A stretch of DNA of 60,378 bases from Tomitella cavernea (GTDB taxonomy: Bacteria; Actinomycetota; Actinomycetes; Mycobacteriales; Mycobacteriaceae). Under the pieces are notes generated by a model. It ran no database searches. It saw nothing but the letters and a program-made list of their open reading frames with translations, and was not told the origin of the DNA. This document shows positions 25,229-33,795 of the stretch, piece after piece; within the stretch, counting starts at the first letter, position 1, and each line of letters begins with the position of its first letter. Where the stretch lies: the NCBI RefSeq assembly GCF_016599145.1, contig NZ_JAENKO010000027.1:1-60378 (forward strand), read 5' to 3'. The position numbers were made by a program, and so were the translations under genes.

Positions 25229-26167
25229 ATGTCCGATGACGTCGGGGCGCTGCCGCGGTTCGTGCCGTCCGGCCGGCAGTGGGAGATCCGTCACGGCGCG
25301 CTGCGCGCGGTGATCGTGGAGGTCGGCGGCGGCATCCGCACCTTCACCTGCGGCGAGCGCGAGGTGCTCGAGAGCTATCCGGTGGGCGCGATGTGCGACG
25401 GGGCGCACGGGGCGCCGCTGATCCCGTGGCCCAACAGGCTGGACGGCGGGCGCTACACCTTCGACGGCGCGGAGCACCGGACGGCGCTCACCGAGCCGGC
25501 CCGCGGCAACGCGATCCACGGGCTGCTGCGCTGGCGGCCGTACGCGCTGCGCCGTGCGGCCGCGGACGCGGTGACGGTGGGCGCGGTCGTCCACCCCTCG
25601 CCCGGATACCCCTTCGCGCTCGACGTGGAGATCGAGTACCGGCTGGACGACGACGGCCTGACGGCGGCGACCACCGCCCGCAACGTGGGCGCGGACGCGT
25701 TGCCCTATGCACACGGCCAGCACCCCTACCTGTCCGCGGGCGCCGGCACTCTGGACCGGTGCGTGCTCGAGTTCGACGCAGGCACGCGCATCCTCGTCGA
25801 CGGGGAGCGGGCGTTGCCGTCCGGGACCGTGCCCACAGAATGCACGGACTACGACTTCCGCGGGGGCCGGATCGTCGGTGCGCTGCGGCTGGACGACCCG
25901 TTCACCGACCTGCGGCGCGACGGGCGCGGCGTGTCGTGGGTGCGGCTGACCGGGGGCGACGGCCGCACCGTCGAGCAGTGGGCGGACCGGAGCTTCGGCT
26001 ACCGGCAGCTCTTCAGCGGTGACACGCTCGCGCCCGCGCGGCGGCGCACCGGCCTGGCCGCCGAGCCGATGACCGCGCCGCCGAACGCCTTCGCCAGCGG
26101 CGAGGCGCTGGTGCGGTTGGAACCGGGCGAGGAGTTCACGAGCGTGTGGGGAGCGCGGCTGGTGTGA
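25229..26167 (+). CDS. aldose 1-epimerase (mutarotase) family protein
   Basis: A 312-residue galactose-mutarotase-like beta-sandwich. It has PLIPWPNRLDGGRYTFDG, GNAIHGLLRWRPY with the catalytic-position His, and the second catalytic motif Y-A-H-G-Q-H-P-Y-L. The family interconverts alpha and beta anomers of hexoses; distant members act on other sugars. It follows the aldo/keto reductase by 3 nt, which supports a sugar-related operon. The C-terminal acid position is less clear (LEPGEEF). Confidence 0.85.
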   Translation: MSDDVGALPRFVPSGRQWEIRHGALRAVIVEVGGGIRTFTCGEREVLESYPVGAMCDGAHGAPLIPWPNRLDGGRYTFDGAEHRTALTEPARGNAIHGLLRWRPYALRRAAADAVTVGAVVHPSPGYPFALDVEIEYRLDDDGLTAATTARNVGADALPYAHGQHPYLSAGAGTLDRCVLEFDAGTRILVDGERALPSGTVPTECTDYDFRGGRIVGALRLDDPFTDLRRDGRGVSWVRLTGGDGRTVEQWADRSFGYRQLFSGDTLAPARRRTGLAAEPMTAPPNAFASGEALVRLEPGEEFTSVWGARLV

Positions 26168-26173
26168 TGCGGC

Positions 26174-26875
26174 CTATGCGGGGGCGGTGCGGCCGTCACG
26201 GATGACGGCGCGGCACGTGGTGGGGGTGACCCACGGTTCGATCTCCTCGGTGTGGCCGTCGACCCCGAGGTGGTCGAGCGCGCCGCGCAGCAGCCCCATG
26301 TGGATGCGGCAGACGATGCCGGGGTTCTCCCGGGCCACTGCGCCGAATGGGCAGTCGTTCAGCGTGATCTCGGCCGTGCTTTCGTCGTCGCCGGTCGTGT
26401 AGTCGGCTTCGAATCCCAGCTCGGTGAACAGCGCGTTGATCTTGCCGGCCGCGGTGGGCAGGTCTGCTCGGGCGCCGTCGGGCCCGCTGCCGTTGAGGCT
26501 CTGCTCGGCCCATCGGTACCCGGCGAACTCGGCCCGCTCCGTGGCGGTGAAGCCGTCCTCCGCGTCGAGCGCGATGAGCAGTAGCCGCGACAACTCGATG
26601 TACGGGTCTTCGTCCTCGGGCCGCGCCTGCGCCACCGGCGAGTAGATGAGCCGCGGCCGCCCACGGCCGTTGCTCGGTGCGGGGCGCGAGGTGATGAGCC
26701 CGGCGCCGATGAGTGCGTCGAGGTGAAACCGCACGGTTGTGACGTGCAGATCGCATTCTTCGGCGAGACGGTGCGCATCGAGTGGCTCGTCGGCGCCGCG
26801 GATGTGATCGAGCAGCGTTACGCGGCTGGGCGATGCGAGCGCCGAGTGAGTCCTGGCGCGTGATGAAGCAGCCAT
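26174..26875 (-). CDS. winged-helix regulator, ArsR/SufR-like
   Basis: A 233-residue protein with an N-terminal winged helix (SRVTLLDHIRG ... LAEECDLHVTTVRFHLDALIGAGLI) and a C-terminal region carrying CPFGAVARENPGIVCRIHMG and a later T-T-C. SufR-type regulators of this family hold an Fe-S cluster with such C-terminal cysteines; here three cysteines are visible in that region. It is divergent from a 7Fe ferredoxin gene, which fits control by redox or iron-sulfur state. Neither of two possible ATG starts (26875, 26893) has a ribosome site, suggesting leaderless translation. Confidence 0.8.
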   Translation of the reverse strand: MAASSRARTHSALASPSRVTLLDHIRGADEPLDAHRLAEECDLHVTTVRFHLDALIGAGLITSRPAPSNGRGRPRLIYSPVAQARPEDEDPYIELSRLLLIALDAEDGFTATERAEFAGYRWAEQSLNGSGPDGARADLPTAAGKINALFTELGFEADYTTGDDESTAEITLNDCPFGAVARENPGIVCRIHMGLLRGALDHLGVDGHTEEIEPWVTPTTCRAVIRDGRTAPA

Positions 26876-26972
26876 GTGTATATTCTGCACCATAACTATT
26901 AAAGATGGTTCGTATCCCGTAAAATATGCGGCGGGTCGGCTGTCCGGTTCGGCCCGGAAGGAGTGACGTCCC
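26876..26972. promoter_or_regulatory. AT-rich divergent promoter region, regulator/ferredoxin
   Basis: The first 50 bp are unusually AT-rich for this genome (tgtatattctgcaccataac and cgtaaaatatg). TAAAAT near 26921 is a candidate -10 box for the ferredoxin; AATATA on the minus strand lies just before the regulator ATG. Aaggag precedes the ferredoxin ATG. Confidence 0.5.
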
Positions 26973-27320
26973 ATGGCATACGTCATCGCCGAGCCGTGCA
27001 TCGATGTGATGGACCGCGCCTGTGTCGAAGAGTGCCCCGTCGACTGCATCTACGAGGGGGGTCGATCGCTCTACATCCACCCGGACGAGTGCGTCGATTG
27101 CGGTGCGTGCGAGCCGGTGTGCCCGGTCGAGGCCATCTTCTACGAGGATGACGTGCCCGACGAGTGGAGTGGCTACGTTTCGGACAACGGCAGCTTCTTC
27201 GAGGAGGCGCTCCCCGGACGCGAAGCCCCATTGGGTTCGCCCGGCGGCGCCGCCAAGACGGGCCCGACGGGCGTCGACACCCCCCTCGTTGCGGGCTTCC
27301 CGGCGCGCGACGAGCAGTGA
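26973..27320 (+). CDS. 7Fe ferredoxin (3Fe-4S/4Fe-4S)
   Basis: A 115-residue ferredoxin of the Azotobacter FdI/mycobacterial FdxA-FdxC type. Cysteines 9, 17 and 50 fit the 3Fe-4S site. Cys21, 40, 43 and 46 fit the 4Fe-4S site, and Cys25 is the usual extra one. The C-terminal third is Gly/Pro-rich and variable. It carries electrons in the cytoplasm, for example to cytochromes P450 or oxidoreductases. Aaggagtgacg precedes the ATG. It is divergent from a cysteine-containing regulator, and 123 bp upstream of an acyl-CoA dehydrogenase. Confidence 0.92.
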   Translation: MAYVIAEPCIDVMDRACVEECPVDCIYEGGRSLYIHPDECVDCGACEPVCPVEAIFYEDDVPDEWSGYVSDNGSFFEEALPGREAPLGSPGGAAKTGPTGVDTPLVAGFPARDEQ

Positions 27321-27369
27321 GCGGGCCCGCCGGGGCCCCGGCGTCGCCCGGCAGGGTGCGCGCACAGGG

Positions 27370-27383
27370 GTGAACATGTTCTA
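27370..27383 (+). promoter_or_regulatory. KstR-like operator
   Basis: Gtgaacatgttcta contains the perfect palindrome gaacatgttc and matches TnnAACnnGTTnnA except for the first base. It lies 61 bp upstream of the acyl-CoA dehydrogenase start, in the usual operator zone. Confidence 0.55.
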
Positions 27384-27443
27384 ATCCGGAGTGACGGTGT
27401 TCACGCCGGGCGCTGTGCGCCCGGCCCTCGGCGAGCGGAGCGG

Positions 27444-28688
27444 ATGCAGATGTACGAGTGGTCCGAGACCGATCTGATGGTGCGAGATGCGGTGCGCGGC
27501 TTCATCGACAAGGAGATCAAGCCGATCTCCGACCAGCTCGAGAGCGGCGAGCTGCCGCCCTTCGACGTGCTCCGCAAGCTCTACTCCACGTTCGGCATGG
27601 CGGACATGGCGCGCGAATCGCTCGAGCGCGCCCTGGCCAAGGAGGCCGGCGAGGCGCTGCCCGAGTCGGACGGCGACGACAAGTCCTCCGGGTACGGCGG
27701 CGCGAGCAGCATGTCGATGATCCTCAACAGCGAGCTGGCCAAGGTGAGTCTGGGGTTGGTGGCGTCGATGGGCGTGTCGGTGGGGCTGACGGTGGGCACC
27801 ATCCGCAGTCGCGGCACCCTGGCGCAGAAGAAGCGCTGGCTGCCGGAGCTCGTCACCTTCGAGAAGGTGGGCGCATGGGCGATCACCGAGCCCGACTCCG
27901 GCTCCGACGCCTTCGGCGGCATGAAGTCGACAGTGCGCCGCGACGGCGACGACTACATCCTGCGCGGTCAGAAGACGTTCATCACCAACGGTCCGTACGC
28001 CGACACGATGGTCGTGTTCGCCAAGCTCGTGGAAGACGCAGAGGAGGACGTCGACCCGCGCGACCGCAAGGTGCTCACGTTCGTGCTCGACGCGGGCATG
28101 GAGGGGCTGACGCAGTCCAAGCCGATGAAGAAGATGGGCATGAACTCCTCGCCCACCGGCGAACTGTTCTTCGACAATGTGCGCCTGACCCCCGACCGCT
28201 TGCTGGGCGAGAGCGAGGAGACCGCCAAAAAGTCGGGCAAGGAATCGGCGAAGGACAGCTTCGTCGCCGAGCGGGTGGGCATCGCGTCGCTGGGCCTCGG
28301 CATCATCGAGGAGTGCCACGCGCTGTGTGTCGACTACGCCAAGAATCGGACGCTGTGGGGCAACCCCATCGGCAGCTTCCAGCTCATCCAGCTCAAGCTG
28401 GCGGAAATGGAGATCGCCCGCATCAACGTGCAGAACATGGTGTTCAGCGCGATCGAGCGGATCAACGACGGCCACAAGATCACGCTTGCCGAGGCATCGG
28501 CGATGAAGCTGTACTCCTCGCGCGCCGCCACCGAGGTGGCCATGGAGGCCGTGCAGCTCTTCGGCGGCAACGGCTACATGAGCGAGTACAAGGTGGAGCA
28601 GCTCGCGCGCGACGCCAAGTCGCTGATGATCTACGCGGGCAGCAACGAGATCCAGGTGACGCACATCGCCAAGGGCCTGCTCGCGTAG
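27444..28688 (+). CDS. acyl-CoA dehydrogenase family protein
   Basis: A 414-residue FAD enzyme. It has AWAITEPDSGSDAFGGMKS, TFITNGPYADT, and the C-terminal QLFGGNGYMSEYKVEQLARD. The usual catalytic Glu before G-T/S-x-E-I-Q is replaced by Ala (I-Y-A-G-S-N-E-I-Q); a Glu in A-E-R-V-G-I-A could serve, as in the isovaleryl-CoA dehydrogenase branch. A charged Lys/Glu-rich insertion (EETAKKSGKESAKD) lies in the middle domain. A KstR-like box upstream suggests a role in sterol side-chain or related oxidation. Two ATGs six bases apart are possible starts. Confidence 0.87.
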   Translation: MQMYEWSETDLMVRDAVRGFIDKEIKPISDQLESGELPPFDVLRKLYSTFGMADMARESLERALAKEAGEALPESDGDDKSSGYGGASSMSMILNSELAKVSLGLVASMGVSVGLTVGTIRSRGTLAQKKRWLPELVTFEKVGAWAITEPDSGSDAFGGMKSTVRRDGDDYILRGQKTFITNGPYADTMVVFAKLVEDAEEDVDPRDRKVLTFVLDAGMEGLTQSKPMKKMGMNSSPTGELFFDNVRLTPDRLLGESEETAKKSGKESAKDSFVAERVGIASLGLGIIEECHALCVDYAKNRTLWGNPIGSFQLIQLKLAEMEIARINVQNMVFSAIERINDGHKITLAEASAMKLYSSRAATEVAMEAVQLFGGNGYMSEYKVEQLARDAKSLMIYAGSNEIQVTHIAKGLLA

Positions 28689-28703
28689 GTACTCCTGGCG
28701 CGG

Positions 28704-28744
28704 CGTCCCGGGCGGGAACCGACACTCTCCGTCCGCCCGGGGCG
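28704..28744 (+). terminator. stem-loop after the acyl-CoA dehydrogenase gene
   Basis: Arms 28704-28715 and 28733-28744 pair over 12 bp with one wobble around a 17-nt loop. It starts 15 nt after the stop codon. Confidence 0.6.
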
Positions 28745-28829
28745 TTGCGGACGGAGCCGCGCCGTATTGGGTTGGACGTCCGTCTCTTTAAGTGCTGACT
28801 TTGTCCGCTTTGTACCGTAACCTGGTGGC

Positions 28830-29486
28830 ATGACCGAGCGTCTTTCCGAGCGTCGATATCGTGGGCTCCCGCCTGAGGTGCGTCAGGCGGACCGACGACG
28901 ACGCTTTCGGGAGGCGGGGCTCGACGTCTTCTCCGACGTCGGCTACATGAGCTCGTCGGTGCCGGAGATCTGCCGCGTCGCAGGGCTTTCCACCCGTCAG
29001 TTCTACGAGGAATTCACCTCGCGGGAAGGCCTGCTGCTGGATCTGTACCAGCGCATCAACGAGGAGGCCCGCAGCCTGGTCTCGCAGGCGATGCGCCAGG
29101 TGGACGGCGGGGGTGTACGGGCGCACGTGGTCGCGGGCGTCACCGCCTACATCCGGGCGCTGGGGGATGACCCGCGCCGCGCCCGCCTGGCCCTCACCGA
29201 GGCCGTGGGGGTCAACCGCAATGTGGACCACGAGCGCGGGCGTCAGCGCGCAGAGTGGACGGTGCTGATCGAGACGGTCGGCCGGGAGCTCCTCCCGGAG
29301 GGGAGCACGCCGCTGGGCGGCTATCACACGGCCATGGTCGCCTATGCCGGCGCGGTCAACGCGGTGGTCGCCGATTGGGCCAAGGGGGAGCCGCGGGCGC
29401 CGATCGGCGAGGTGACGGACGTCCTGGTGCCGCTGTTGATCGCCGTGCTCAGCCTCGGCGACAAGCAGGACGAGGGTGCCGCCTGA
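28830..29486 (+). CDS. TetR family transcriptional regulator
   Basis: A 218-residue repressor. The DNA-binding part (RRRRFREAGLDVFSDVGYMSSSVPEICRVAGLSTRQFYEEFTSREGLL compressed over residues 21-70) is canonical TetR with S-T-R-Q-F-Y-E-E-F as the recognition helix region. The ligand domain is not diagnostic. It stands alone before the mscR operon, 144 bp upstream, and may regulate itself, mscR or the preceding dehydrogenase gene. The ATG is supported by the immediate start of the conserved region. Confidence 0.87.
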   Translation: MTERLSERRYRGLPPEVRQADRRRRFREAGLDVFSDVGYMSSSVPEICRVAGLSTRQFYEEFTSREGLLLDLYQRINEEARSLVSQAMRQVDGGGVRAHVVAGVTAYIRALGDDPRRARLALTEAVGVNRNVDHERGRQRAEWTVLIETVGRELLPEGSTPLGGYHTAMVAYAGAVNAVVADWAKGEPRAPIGEVTDVLVPLLIAVLSLGDKQDEGAA

Positions 29487-29630
29487 GCAGTTCCGGCCGC
29501 GGGACTGTAGCCCGCACCGTGGGGTGTGGCAAGGCCGTGGCGCGGGCCCTACGGTGATGAGACGATGACGATCAGCGGCCCGGGCACCCCCGTGGCCGGC
29601 CCCGTCCGCCCGTCTTGGAGGTCCACGCCA

Positions 29631-30716
29631 GTGTCGCAACAGGTTCAGGGAGTCATCGCGCGCGCCAAGGATGCGCCCGTCGAGCTCGTTCCGATCACGA
29701 TCCCCGACCCGGGGCCGCATGACGTGGTGGTGCGCGTCCAGGCGTGCGGCGTCTGCCACACGGACGTGACCTACCGCGACGGCGGCATCAACGACGAGTT
29801 CCCGTTCCTGCTGGGGCACGAGGCCGCCGGGATCGTGGAGACGGTCGGTTCCGCCGTGGGGCACGTGGCCGTCGGTGATTTCGTCGTGCTGAACTGGCGC
29901 GCGGTGTGCGGCGAGTGCCGGGCATGCAAGCGCGGACGCCCCTGGTACTGCTTCGACACCTTCAACGCCTCGAAGCCCATGACCCTCGAGGACGGCACCG
30001 CGCTCGCCCCGGCGCTGGGCATCGGGGCCTTCGCGGACAAGACACTGGTGCACGAGGGCCAGTGCACCAAGGTGGACCCGCAGGCCGACCCGGCCGTGGC
30101 GGGCCTGCTGGGCTGCGGTGTGATGGCCGGGCTGGGCGCCGCGATCAACACCGGCGGGGTCTCGCTGGGCGACACGGTGGCCGTCATCGGCTGCGGCGGC
30201 GTCGGCGACGCTGCGGTGATGGGGGCGCGGCTGGCGGGCGCGTCGACGATCATCGCCGTCGACCGTGACGCGAAGAAGCTCCAGTGGGCGAAGGACCTCG
30301 GCGCCACGCACACCATCGACGCCTCGTCGGCCGACGTGGTGCGGGGCGTGCAGGATCTCACCGGCGGGTTCGGGGCGGACGTCGTCGTCGAGGCGGTCGG
30401 CCGGCCGGAGACCTACGAGCAGGCCTTCTACGCACGCGACCTGGCCGGCACCGTGGTGCTGGTGGGTGTGCCCACCCCGGAGATGCGGCTGGACATGCCG
30501 CTGGTGGACTTCTTCTCCCGCGGCGGCGCGCTCAAATCCGCCTGGTACGGCGACTGCCTGCCGGAGCGGGACTTTCCCCGGTATGTGGACCTGCACCTGC
30601 AGGGGCGGTTGCCGCTGGAGAAGTTCGTCACCGAGCGCATCGGGCTCGGCGACGTGGAGGAGGCCTTCGCTGCGGTGCACGAGGGCAAGGTTCTGCGATC
30701 GGTGGTGGTCCTGTGA
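29631..30716 (+). CDS. mscR: S-(hydroxymethyl)mycothiol dehydrogenase
   Basis: A 361-residue zinc alcohol dehydrogenase that oxidises the mycothiol adduct of formaldehyde (and reduces S-nitrosomycothiol). The opening [24 protein letters not shown] with the catalytic Cys near residue 42, [17 protein letters not shown], the structural-zinc C-x2-C-x2-C-x7-C cluster ([15 protein letters not shown]) and the G-C-G-G-V-G NAD site all match. The GTG at 29631 is chosen because it gives the usual 361 residues and has ggagg 9 nt upstream. Its stop overlaps the next start (GTGA). It implies mycothiol synthesis in this organism. Confidence 0.92.
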   Translation: MSQQVQGVIARAKDAPVELVPITIPDPGPHDVVVRVQACGVCHTDVTYRDGGINDEFPFLLGHEAAGIVETVGSAVGHVAVGDFVVLNWRAVCGECRACKRGRPWYCFDTFNASKPMTLEDGTALAPALGIGAFADKTLVHEGQCTKVDPQADPAVAGLLGCGVMAGLGAAINTGGVSLGDTVAVIGCGGVGDAAVMGARLAGASTIIAVDRDAKKLQWAKDLGATHTIDASSADVVRGVQDLTGGFGADVVVEAVGRPETYEQAFYARDLAGTVVLVGVPTPEMRLDMPLVDFFSRGGALKSAWYGDCLPERDFPRYVDLHLQGRLPLEKFVTERIGLGDVEEAFAAVHEGKVLRSVVVL

Positions 30717-31342
30717 GCACGCTGCGCATCGACCGTGTGGTCACGTCCGGGCAGTTCTGCCTGGACGGCGGCTGCTGGGACGTCGACAACAACATCTGGC
30801 TGGTGGGCGACGGCGCCGAGGTGCTCATCATCGACGCCGCGCACGACGCGGCCCCCATCGCTTCGGCCGTCGGCAACCGCAAGGTGGTGGGGGTGCTGTG
30901 CACGCACGCGCACAACGACCACGTCACCGTGGCCCCCGAGCTGGCCCGCCGCTTCGGCGCCCCGGTTCTGCTGCACCCCGATGACGACGTGCTGTGGCGC
31001 AAGACCCACCCGGGCGTGGAGTACAAGCCGCTGCACGACGGCCAGCGGATCCCCGTGGCCGGCACGTCGCTGGAGGTCATGCACACCCCGGGCCACTCGC
31101 CCGGATCGGTGTGCCTGTACCAGCCGGCGAAGGCCGCGCTGTTCAGCGGCGACACGCTGTTCCAGGGCGGCCCCGGGGCGACGGGGCGGTCCTACTCGGA
31201 CTTCCCCACGATCATCCAGTCGATCAGCGAGCGGCTGCTCACACTCCCCGGCGAGGTGCAGGTGTACACCGGGCACGGTGAGGGCACATCGATCGGCGCC
31301 GAGGCCCCGCACCTGCAGGAATGGATCGACCGGGGGCACTGA
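30713..31342 (+). CDS. MBL-fold metallo-hydrolase, partner of mscR
   Basis: A 209-residue metallo-beta-lactamase-fold protein of glyoxalase-II type. The metal ligands appear as [21 protein letters not shown] and G-H-G. The same gene follows mscR in mycobacteria, where the product is thought to hydrolyse the S-formylmycothiol formed by MscR; that role is an inference from gene order. The start GTG overlaps the mscR stop, so translation is coupled. A strong terminator follows 4 nt after the stop. Confidence 0.88.
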   Translation: MSTLRIDRVVTSGQFCLDGGCWDVDNNIWLVGDGAEVLIIDAAHDAAPIASAVGNRKVVGVLCTHAHNDHVTVAPELARRFGAPVLLHPDDDVLWRKTHPGVEYKPLHDGQRIPVAGTSLEVMHTPGHSPGSVCLYQPAKAALFSGDTLFQGGPGATGRSYSDFPTIIQSISERLLTLPGEVQVYTGHGEGTSIGAEAPHLQEWIDRGH

Positions 31343-31346
31343 CGGG

Positions 31347-31377
31347 CGTCCCGGGGCCGCGCTGCGGCCCCGGGACG
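31347..31377. terminator. stem-loop terminator of mscR-MBL
   Basis: A perfect 14-bp inverted repeat (31347-31360 with 31364-31377) closes on a 3-nt loop, 4 nt after the MBL gene stop. Confidence 0.8.
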
Positions 31378-31397
31378 ATGCCGCGCTGCCTGCGACG

Positions 31398-31698
31398 CTA
31401 TTCCGCGCGCGGCGTCCAATTGGCCACCGCCCCAGATCACGTAAAGGTACAGCGCGATGAGGATCAGCGACCACCACGGGTAGTAGGGCAGCCACAGGAA
31501 GTTGGCGATGATCGCGATCGTCGCCAGGACCACCGCGACGACCCGCGCCCACGTGGTGCCCGTCATCAGGGTGAAGCCGGCGATGATGACCAGCGCGCCG
31601 ATGACGACGTGCACCCATCCCCACCCGGTGGCGTTCCACTGGTAGGTGTACTGCTGGCCGACGACGATCAGGTCGTCCGCGGCGATCACGCCGAATGC
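31398..31698 (-). pseudogene. DUF7144-type membrane protein relic (5' truncated, 3' frameshift)
   Basis: The minus-strand frame encodes AADDLIVVGQQYTYQW, GWGWVHVVIGALVII, TWARVVAVVLATIAIIANF and LPYYPWWSLILIALYLYVIW, the conserved body of DUF7144 membrane proteins. The expected first membrane helix and start codon are missing upstream in all frames. After V-I-W the frame runs on into the opposite-strand gene. Removing one G from a GGGG run (complement of 31430-31434) gives A-V-A-N-W-T-P-R-A-E and a TAG at 31398-31400, the expected short end. Two independent lesions suggest decay; an assembly error could explain only the second. Confidence 0.6.
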
Positions 31699-31818
31699 GG
31701 TGTGTGCCGACCGGCCGGGCCGGTCGGGTCCGGCGATACACTGCGTGACGTGGTGATAAGGCGACCGGCCACGTGCACAGCACCGCCGTGATCGGTTCCG
31801 GAACGGGGAGGCCGATAT

Positions 31819-32628
31819 GTGCGTGCGGGCCGACAAGAGTGGGCTGACGTGAGCGGGGCAGGCGCGGATGTGGTGGCGCGGGTGCTTCAGGTACGCACCG
31901 GCGCCGTCGGCGTGCTCGACCGGGCCACCGTGGGGCGCAGCGGCACCGTGGACTCGGCGCTGGGCAAGCGCCCGCGTGACGGCGCCGTGCCGCTGTGGGA
32001 GCTCGGCTTCGACGGCGACGCCCAGGCCGACCGCGAGAACCACGGCGGCACAGAGAAGGCGGTGCTGGTGTATCCGGCCGAGCACTACCCGGAGTGGGAG
32101 CGCGAGCTGGGCAGGGACATCAGCGGCCGGGGGCTGGGTGAGAACTTGCGCGTCACCGGCACCGGCGACGCTGCGTGGGACGAGCGGTCGGTGCGGCCCG
32201 GCGACGTATACCGTGTCGGCACCGCGCTGGTGCGGGTGACCGCGCCGCGGCGCCCCTGCTACAAGCTGGGCCTGGCGCACGGGTACACACAGATGCCGGT
32301 GCGGGTGCAGGCGTCGGGGCGCACCGGGTTCTACCTGGCGGTGCTGGAATCGGGCGAGGTGCGCGCCGGAGACGCGGTGCGGCTGGTGGAGCGGGCACGG
32401 CACGGGGTGACGGCGTTCGAGGTGAACCGCGTGATGAATGTGGACAAGCGTGATTCCGCGGGGATCGAGCACGTGTTGGCGGCGGCGGCCGTACTGCCGG
32501 CGCGGTGGGTGGCGAAACTCGAAAAGCGGCTCGCGGCGTGCGTGCACGACGGCGGAGGCGACGCCGGGGCCCCGGCGCACGATGCCGACGCCCTGGCGCA
32601 CGAGGACGACGCGCGGGTCTACGGGTAG
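31819..32628 (+). CDS. MOSC domain-containing protein (YiiM-like)
   Basis: A 269-residue protein with a MOSC beta-barrel: GDAQADRENHGGTEKAVLVYP, YPEWERELG, FGEN-like GLGENLRV, the conserved-Cys RRPCYKLGL and the RTGFYLAVLESGEVRAGD end. MOSC proteins bind sulfur or molybdenum cofactor and act in N-hydroxylated compound reduction or metal-sulfur transfer. A GTG at 31819 is chosen for the ggggagg 7 nt upstream; GTG at 31849 is an alternative. The C-terminal 40 residues include an Ala/His/Asp-rich repeat. Confidence 0.85.
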   Translation: MRAGRQEWADVSGAGADVVARVLQVRTGAVGVLDRATVGRSGTVDSALGKRPRDGAVPLWELGFDGDAQADRENHGGTEKAVLVYPAEHYPEWERELGRDISGRGLGENLRVTGTGDAAWDERSVRPGDVYRVGTALVRVTAPRRPCYKLGLAHGYTQMPVRVQASGRTGFYLAVLESGEVRAGDAVRLVERARHGVTAFEVNRVMNVDKRDSAGIEHVLAAAAVLPARWVAKLEKRLAACVHDGGGDAGAPAHDADALAHEDDARVYG

Positions 32629-32671
32629 CACCTGGCACGGCAGTGCGCAAAGGCCAGTGGGGAGCGTGCAA

Positions 32672-32688
32672 GGGCTTTAGGGTCGAAG
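32672..32688 (+). promoter_or_regulatory. possible DosR-like box upstream of the stress protein
   Basis: Agggctttagggtcgaa resembles the DosR/DevR box core (GGGACTWWAGTCCCSAA) in its GGG-CTTTAG left half and GAA end, but the right half is poor. Tandem universal stress genes are classical DosR targets, so the site deserves a matrix scan. Confidence 0.25.
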
Positions 32689-32735
32689 CAGTGGAGCACG
32701 AACGCTGCACACCGCGCGCGTGAAAGGGGCAGTCG

Positions 32736-33620
32736 ATGAGGACCTCCGGGCCCGTGATCGTCGGGACGGACGGTTCGGATCATGCCGAAAGCGCGGTGCG
32801 GTGGGCCGCGGATTTCGCGCGGCTGCATGGGGTTCCGTTGCAGATCGTGGTCGTCATCCCCACCCCGCTGGGAGTGGGGTTCACCGGGCGCCTGCTGAGC
32901 AGGGTCGTCGATTCGCTCGACCGGCCAGCGCAGGAGGTCGCCGACTCCGCCGTCGCACAGGCTCGCGAGGCGGCACCCGGCCTCGAGGTGGGAGCCGAAG
33001 TGACCTCCGGTCCGGTGGGGAAGACCATGCTGGAGTATGCGCTCGGCGCGGGAACCATCGTGGTCGGGGAGAGCGGCCGGGGCGGCGTCGCGCGCGGTCT
33101 GCTGGGCTCCCTGAGTTCGCTGCTGGTGCGGTTGGCGGCCTGCCAGGTCGTTGTGGTGCGCGCCATGGACGGCGACCTGTACCGGGATGCGCGGGCAGTG
33201 GTCGTGGGTGTGGACGGATCCGAGAACGGTGCCACCGCGGTGGAGGCCGCGTTCATCGAGGCGTCGCTGCGGCGGGTGCCGCTGGTGGCGGTGCACTCCT
33301 GGAGCGACGTCCCGCTGTCGGTGTTCTCCGCCGCCGACGTGACCAGCTGGTACGACGAGACATCCATCGCCCAGGCCGTTCTGGGCGAGAGGCTGGCCGG
33401 ATTCGGCGCCGACTATCCGGACGTCGAAGTGCAGCGGGTGGTGGTGCAGGACAGCCCGCAGGAGGTGCTCATCCAGTGGGGCGAGATAGCACAGTTGCTG
33501 GTGTTGGGGGCGCGCGGGCGCGGCGGGGTGCCGGGACTTCAATTGGGGGCCACGGCGGCCCGGGTGCTGCGCAACGCCGCATGCCCGGTGTTGATCGGGC
33601 GGCGAGGCGACGGGGTGTGA
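32736..33620 (+). CDS. universal stress protein, two tandem USP domains
   Basis: A 294-residue protein with two UspA-like domains. Each ends in the ATP-binding pattern G-x2-G-x9-G-S/T: GESGRGGVARGLLGS near residue 110 and GARGRGGVPGLQLGAT near residue 260. Each begins with a V-V/I-V-G-V/T-D-G-S strand. Such tandem proteins bind ATP and help survival in hypoxia or stationary phase in mycobacteria. It is monocistronic. Aaagggg precedes the ATG, and a weak DosR-like box lies about 50 bp upstream. Confidence 0.9.
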   Translation: MRTSGPVIVGTDGSDHAESAVRWAADFARLHGVPLQIVVVIPTPLGVGFTGRLLSRVVDSLDRPAQEVADSAVAQAREAAPGLEVGAEVTSGPVGKTMLEYALGAGTIVVGESGRGGVARGLLGSLSSLLVRLAACQVVVVRAMDGDLYRDARAVVVGVDGSENGATAVEAAFIEASLRRVPLVAVHSWSDVPLSVFSAADVTSWYDETSIAQAVLGERLAGFGADYPDVEVQRVVVQDSPQEVLIQWGEIAQLLVLGARGRGGVPGLQLGATAARVLRNAACPVLIGRRGDGV

Positions 33621-33795
33621 CAGAGGCGCGTTCCGTCGGGTGCCGACGCCGGTGCACCTGTGAAAGGCCGGGCGGCCGTAACGATTCGGTAACTGCGGTT
33701 GCAAATGACGGCGGGCCCTTGATCCTTGGGGGGGATGGGGTCGGCGCGCCGGAAGGGGCGTCGGCCGTCCGTGACGTGGGAGGGAAGGGCCGGCG

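Noticed and set aside
26400-26430. tRNA-like T-arm string gcttcgaatcccagc
   Set aside because: It lies inside the winged-helix regulator gene and no cloverleaf could be formed around it.
31192-31397. Extended C-terminus of the DUF7144 protein running into the MBL gene
   Set aside because: The sequence there is antisense to a conserved hydrolase and crosses a strong terminator; a one-base correction gives a natural stop at 31398.
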